Source: Gemmatimonadota bacterium (GTDB lineage: Bacteria > Gemmatimonadota > Gemmatimonadetes > Gemmatimonadales > GWC2-71-9). From it: a DNA stretch of 6,572 bases. The first letter of the stretch is position 1. Every line of letters starts with the position of its first letter. Under the pieces are notes generated by a model. It was not told the DNA's origin. It ran no database searches and was given only the letters and a program-made list of their open reading frames with translations. A program made the position numbers and the translations under genes. The stretch lies in assembly GCA_003221075.1 (NCBI GenBank), contig QHUF01000010.1, positions 1 through 6,572 on the forward strand, read 5' to 3'. Below, piece after piece: positions 5,743-6,572 of this stretch.

Positions 5743-6396
5743 GTGGCTACTCCGGCGCGCCCAAGTCTCTACCCGACACGATCGAGTGCGGGAGCATTGT
5801 TAGGCCAGCAGCTGGCCAGTCGCGGCTATCAGTCGTGCATGCTGCTGGGCATCACGCCGGAGGGCGTCGAGATCGCGGCCCACGCGGCCAAGGCGATGGG
5901 CGCGCAGTTCGACGTGATCGTGGCGTCGTTCATCAAGCTGGGCGCGAATCTCGCGCCCATCGGCGCCATGGCGGAGTCCGCGCCGGCGGAGATGGATCCC
6001 GACTTCCAGCCCGGCATGAATCTCCTGGAAAAGCTTCAGGCGGCGATCGACGAATCACGCGCACGCGTGAGGCAGGATCTCGTGCTGTACCGGACGCAGC
6101 GTCCCGTGAAGAAGTTGGAGGGCCGCACGGCGGTGATCGTCGAGGGGCAGATCGTCTATCCGTGGAAAGTGCTGGCCGCCGCGAAGGCCGCCGAAGGGTT
6201 GGGGGCTCGTGAAGTCGTCATCGCGGCGCCCGTCGCGACGCAAGCCGCGGCCGACCGGATCCGGGCGCGTACGTATCCGCTGGTCTGTCCGAGTGTGACG
6301 ATGGAAGCGGAAGGTCATCCGTCGCCGTACGGCGATGCGGGGGCTGATGCGCCGGAGCGGTTGAAGAGCATCATGATTGCGCACCAGGCCGCGTGA
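5743..6396 (+). CDS. Degenerate phosphoribosyltransferase-family protein
   Basis: A 217-residue soluble protein whose outline follows the stand-alone bacterial phosphoribosyltransferase-like family (Rv0571c-type): an N-terminal YPTRSSAGALLGQQL (10-24), a first Rossmann-like strand and helix with GITPEGVEIAAHAAKAMGAQFDVIVASFIKLG (split across 36-67), APIGAMAE (71-78), a charged helix, then RTAVIVEGQIV (128-138), REVVIAAPVAT (156-166) and LVCP (180-183). In active relatives the 131-142 stretch is a PRPP loop of the form VDDGxATGAT; here it reads EGQIVYPWK, with neither the paired acids nor the ATGAT turn. The family's PRGG turn is replaced by TPEG. PRPP transfer therefore looks lost, and the protein may bind a ligand or partner instead. 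Start GTG at 5743 lacks a ribosome binding site, but residues 10-24 align with the family N-terminus. No frameshift or stop suggests a pseudogene. It diverges from citrate synthase. Confidence 0.72.
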   Translation: MATPARPSLYPTRSSAGALLGQQLASRGYQSCMLLGITPEGVEIAAHAAKAMGAQFDVIVASFIKLGANLAPIGAMAESAPAEMDPDFQPGMNLLEKLQAAIDESRARVRQDLVLYRTQRPVKKLEGRTAVIVEGQIVYPWKVLAAAKAAEGLGAREVVIAAPVATQAAADRIRARTYPLVCPSVTMEAEGHPSPYGDAGADAPERLKSIMIAHQAA

Positions 6397-6456
6397 ATGA
6401 TGGAATGATGGAATGATAGAATGATGGAATGATGGAATGATGGAATGATGGAATGA
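6394..6456 (+). repeat. Octamer tandem array, TGGAATGA
   Basis: Seven contiguous octamers run from 6401 to 6456. All are identical except the third (6417-6424), which reads TAGAATGA. They are preceded by TGAATGA (6394-6400), a one-base-deleted copy whose first three bases are the stop codon of the PRT-like gene. The array fills nearly all of the space between two convergent genes. The unit length is not a multiple of three, so it can be read open in several frames and yields SFHHSIIP-type repeats on the minus strand, which are not a real protein. There are no spacers, so it is not CRISPR. Confidence 0.92.
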
Positions 6457-6460
6457 CGTG

Positions 6461-6572
6461 CTAGCCGCCACGCTCTGAAATCAGTCGATAAAAGCCCCAG
6501 GTCAACTTGCCAGCCACGCTTCTCAATTCGTCGAGCTCCTTCCAGTCCGACTCTGACAAATACCCCAGCTCC
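6461..6572 (-). CDS. Four-helix-bundle protein (S23/Avd-like), C-terminal fragment
   Basis: The minus strand entering from the right edge encodes 36 residues and ends with TAG at 6463-6461. The visible end begins ELGYLSESDWKELDELRSVA and continues GKLTWGFYRLISERGG. This matches the final helix of the small four-helix-bundle family known from 23S rRNA intervening sequences (S23) and related to the Avd accessory protein of diversity-generating retroelements. Characteristic features are a Leu-Gly-Tyr-(Ile/Leu)-Ser turn, an acidic helix and a terminal Leu-x-x-Gly-like segment, here with Trp-Gly-Phe. The full protein is usually about 120 residues, so some 80 lie outside. These proteins are small, basic and probably nucleic-acid-binding; the function of stand-alone copies is unknown. 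It converges on the PRT-like gene across the octamer array. The fragment is short, so the assignment is probable. Confidence 0.72.
   Translation of the reverse strand, partial: ELGYLSESDWKELDELRSVAGKLTWGFYRLISERGG

Noticed and set aside
6394..6456. CRISPR array
   Set aside because: Units are 8 bp and contiguous, with no spacers and no cas genes nearby.
6055..6471. 138-codon minus-strand frame with repeated SFHHSIIP
   Set aside because: The repeats come from reading the octamer array, and the rest is antisense to the PRT-like gene.

Overview
This is a chromosomal window from a GC-rich bacterium. G/C-ending codons dominate every gene, and two of the five gene starts that fall inside the window are GTG. 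A secreted-type beta-propeller amidohydrolase with an Ala-Asp-Ser-rich linker, a type II citrate synthase and octameric intergenic repeats would fit Gemmatimonadota or a related soil phylum. That placement is an impression from protein style, not a proof. There is no rRNA, tRNA, insertion sequence or CRISPR array in the window.

Layout from left to right. (1) Bases 3-2474 (+) hold the C-terminal ~820 residues of a TolB/PD40-propeller amidohydrolase whose start lies outside. (2) Bases 2475-2815 are a 341-base gap with no convincing gene. It contains a large imperfect palindrome, several smaller hairpins and three 8-bp tandem repeats that run into the ribosome binding site of the next gene. (3) Bases 2816-4030 (+) encode a complete RhlE-like DEAD-box RNA helicase. 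(4) Converging on it, with stop codons overlapping in one CTAG, is a minus-strand pair: citrate synthase (5615-4326) followed after 5 bases by a GYD-domain protein (4320-4027). (5) Bases 5616-5742 are a divergent promoter region built largely of 10-bp repeats, two inverted and four direct, between two TATCTT -10-like boxes that face opposite ways. (6) Bases 5743-6396 (+) encode a protein with the outline of a phosphoribosyltransferase but without a recognisable PRPP-binding loop. (7) Bases 6397-6460 are filled by an array of the octamer TGGAATGA. (8) Bases 6572-6461 (-) carry the last 36 residues of a four-helix-bundle protein of the S23/Avd-like family, cut by the window edge.

The genes do not form one pathway. 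Citrate synthase is core TCA-cycle metabolism, the helicase is RNA housekeeping or cold adaptation, the amidohydrolase is probably an envelope enzyme of unknown substrate, and the two right-hand genes have no firm function. The most unusual material is non-coding. Each of the three sizeable intergenic spaces has its own short tandem repeat (8, 10 and 8 bp units), in each case touching a regulatory or gene-end signal. The degenerate phosphoribosyltransferase is the most interesting coding feature.
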